A stretch of 64,000 nt of DNA, taken from positions 1 through 64,000 of the forward strand of contig DOTB01000050.1 in NCBI GenBank assembly GCA_003513845.1, written 5' to 3'. Source of the stretch: Candidatus Atribacteria bacterium (GTDB lineage Bacteria > Atribacterota > Phoenicimicrobiia > Phoenicimicrobiales > Phoenicimicrobiaceae). Shown piece by piece: positions 63,166 to 64,000 of this stretch. Within the stretch, counting starts at the first letter, position 1; every line of letters starts with the position of its first letter. A program made the position numbers and the translations under genes. Under the pieces are notes generated by a model. The model made no database searches. It saw only the letters and a list, made by a program, of their open reading frames with translations, and was not told the DNA's origin.

Positions 63166-63295
63166 GAAAATATTCTACTAACTGAGAGATAAATTTACCT
63201 TTGTATGGATGCAATCTATGAATATGTTTTGTTCTCTCCATTTCTTGAAAATAGGTACCTGTCAGTATTTTTATATTTTTTATTAAGAAATCCAA
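63140..63295 (-). pseudogene. N-terminal fragment of a DNA methyltransferase
   Basis: A 51-residue frame (TTG at 63295, TAG at 63140) contains RTKHIHRLHPYKGKFISQLV and EYFLDSHTNEF. The stretch HxLHPYxGKFIPQLVEYFL precedes the SAM-binding motif in a group of DNA methyltransferases. Here the frame stops before any D-P-F-x-G-S/T or D/N-P-P-Y motif, so catalytic parts are missing. It follows an endonuclease-like gene, which supports a decayed restriction-modification system. Confidence 0.6.
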
Positions 63296-63309
63296 TTAAT
63301 TATAATTTC

Positions 63310-64000
63310 CTATTTCGTAATAATTAATACTTTTGTAATTGCCGTAAATGTTTTTCTACCAAAACTAAAAACAATTTCGTCTTTCTTAGAAACTGTTTCT
63401 GCTGAAAAAAAATCATCAATATTCCGGAAGACAAGGTCAAAGTCTCTTTTTAGTTCCCAACTTCTTTCCGGTTTATCTCTATCTAATAATATAACGAATA
63501 ATCTATTATCTGCCCCAAATCTCTGAGCCCCTTGATTTTCATACAACCAGATTGCTAAGTCGGAAGGATTTTCTATAGCCCTTACTGGATTATATCTATT
63601 TGGTAAATAAGTTACCTTTAAGTCAAATGGTTGACCATCAAAGAAAATATCAATACCCTTTATGTTCTTAATAGTTGGAATTACCTTTTTATGAGTACTT
63701 ATGTGTTCTTCAATTAATACAGTTGTCCAATGGTTAAACCAAGTACAAATTACATAATTTGTCACATCATTATGAAGTTTTATTTTAACACTATCTAATA
63801 AATCTTTATATCTAACAATTTTTCTTACATACTCAGTCTGTATCTTTTGATCTAGTTGACCTTGAACTACACCCCAAGAAAAATCCTTTACATTAGTTAA
63901 CTCTTTTTTAAATCTTCATCAGAAATATTTTCCCTTCGTTCTTGAATTTTTTCAGCATATCTTTTTTTAATAAATTCATTAATTATTTGCTCATCTGGTT
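63310..64000 (-). pseudogene. Restriction endonuclease-like gene, frameshifted and cut by the window edge
   Basis: The main frame covers 63310 to 63903 and includes SWGVVQGQLDQKIQTEYVRK and NYVICTWFNHWTTVLIEEH; IKGIDIFFDGQPFDLKVTYL carries a D-x(n)-D-x-K pattern typical of PD-(D/E)xK nucleases. Upstream, a second frame (63897-64000) reads QIINEFIKKRYAEKIQERRE and ends ISDEDLKKS-stop. The two join by a -1 shift at A_AAA_AAG (63903-63909), giving DLKKELTNV. This is either one lost A in a homopolymer, an assembly error, or programmed frameshifting. The gene's start lies outside the window. Confidence 0.6.

Noticed and set aside
1..64000. CRISPR arrays, rRNA and tRNA genes, complete insertion sequences
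   Set aside because: No regularly spaced repeats, no rRNA segments, no cloverleaf that I could recognise and no transposase frame. T-box stems can resemble tRNA-like folds but lack tRNA sequence.

Overview
The window is AT-rich DNA from an anaerobic bacterium, and every gene I can support lies on the minus strand. The gene content points to an uncultured strict anaerobe: a glycyl-radical enzyme with its radical-SAM activase, oxygen-labile class I fumarase, iron-sulfur flavoproteins, TRAP and TAXI transporters, and T-box and purine riboswitch leaders. The Atribacterota (JS1) lineage fits best in my view, but this is an inference from gene content. No rRNA, tRNA or phylogenetic marker in the window settles it.

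Layout from position 1 upward (transcription runs downward). 1-3.6 kb: acetate kinase (cut by the window edge), malic enzyme, two-subunit fumarase, a rubredoxin-like mini-gene interrupted by UGA, and a PPOX-type flavin protein. 3.7-7.4 kb: a MoxR ATPase / VWA protein / DUF4125 operon. 7.5-24.1 kb: a catabolic island with a DctPQM TRAP transporter, a secreted cyclase-family hydrolase, a glycyl-radical enzyme with three small cysteine-rich proteins and an activase in the order of the benzylsuccinate synthase operon (DCAB), an IclR regulator, two iron-sulfur flavoproteins, a TAXI-TRAP transporter and an Old Yellow Enzyme-type reductase. 24.6-28.4 kb: serine biosynthesis (serC, serA, a DUF1015 gene) behind a T-box. 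28.5-37.1 kb: a histidine operon ending in a YerC/HisR-type regulator. 37.4-47.1 kb: maltodextrin uptake and breakdown under a LacI regulator. 47.4-57.7 kb: a purine operon behind a purine-riboswitch-like leader. 58.2-60.2 kb: proBA behind a T-box. 60.7-62.4 kb: PolX. 62.9-64.0 kb: fragments of a restriction-modification system.

The most interesting part is the 7.5-24.1 kb island. The glycyl-radical enzyme resembles fumarate-adding (X-succinate synthase) enzymes, with a C-M-S-P-G motif at residues 463-467 and the radical glycine at 797. A dyad of form TGTGAA-N5-TTCACA lies in the promoter regions of the iclR gene and, with mismatches, of the activase and OYE transcription units, so the three units look like one IclR regulon. 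Fumarase and malic enzyme nearby could supply or use the fumarate co-substrate. The substrate added to fumarate cannot be read from the sequence.

Other points of note are the in-frame UGA at a zinc-ligand position in the mini-gene, an unusual J3/1 segment in the purine riboswitch, a HAD phosphatase inside the his operon, a partly deleted duplication of the cyclase gene, a family of short intergenic palindromes, and a broken endonuclease gene with a slippery A_AAA_AAG at the break.
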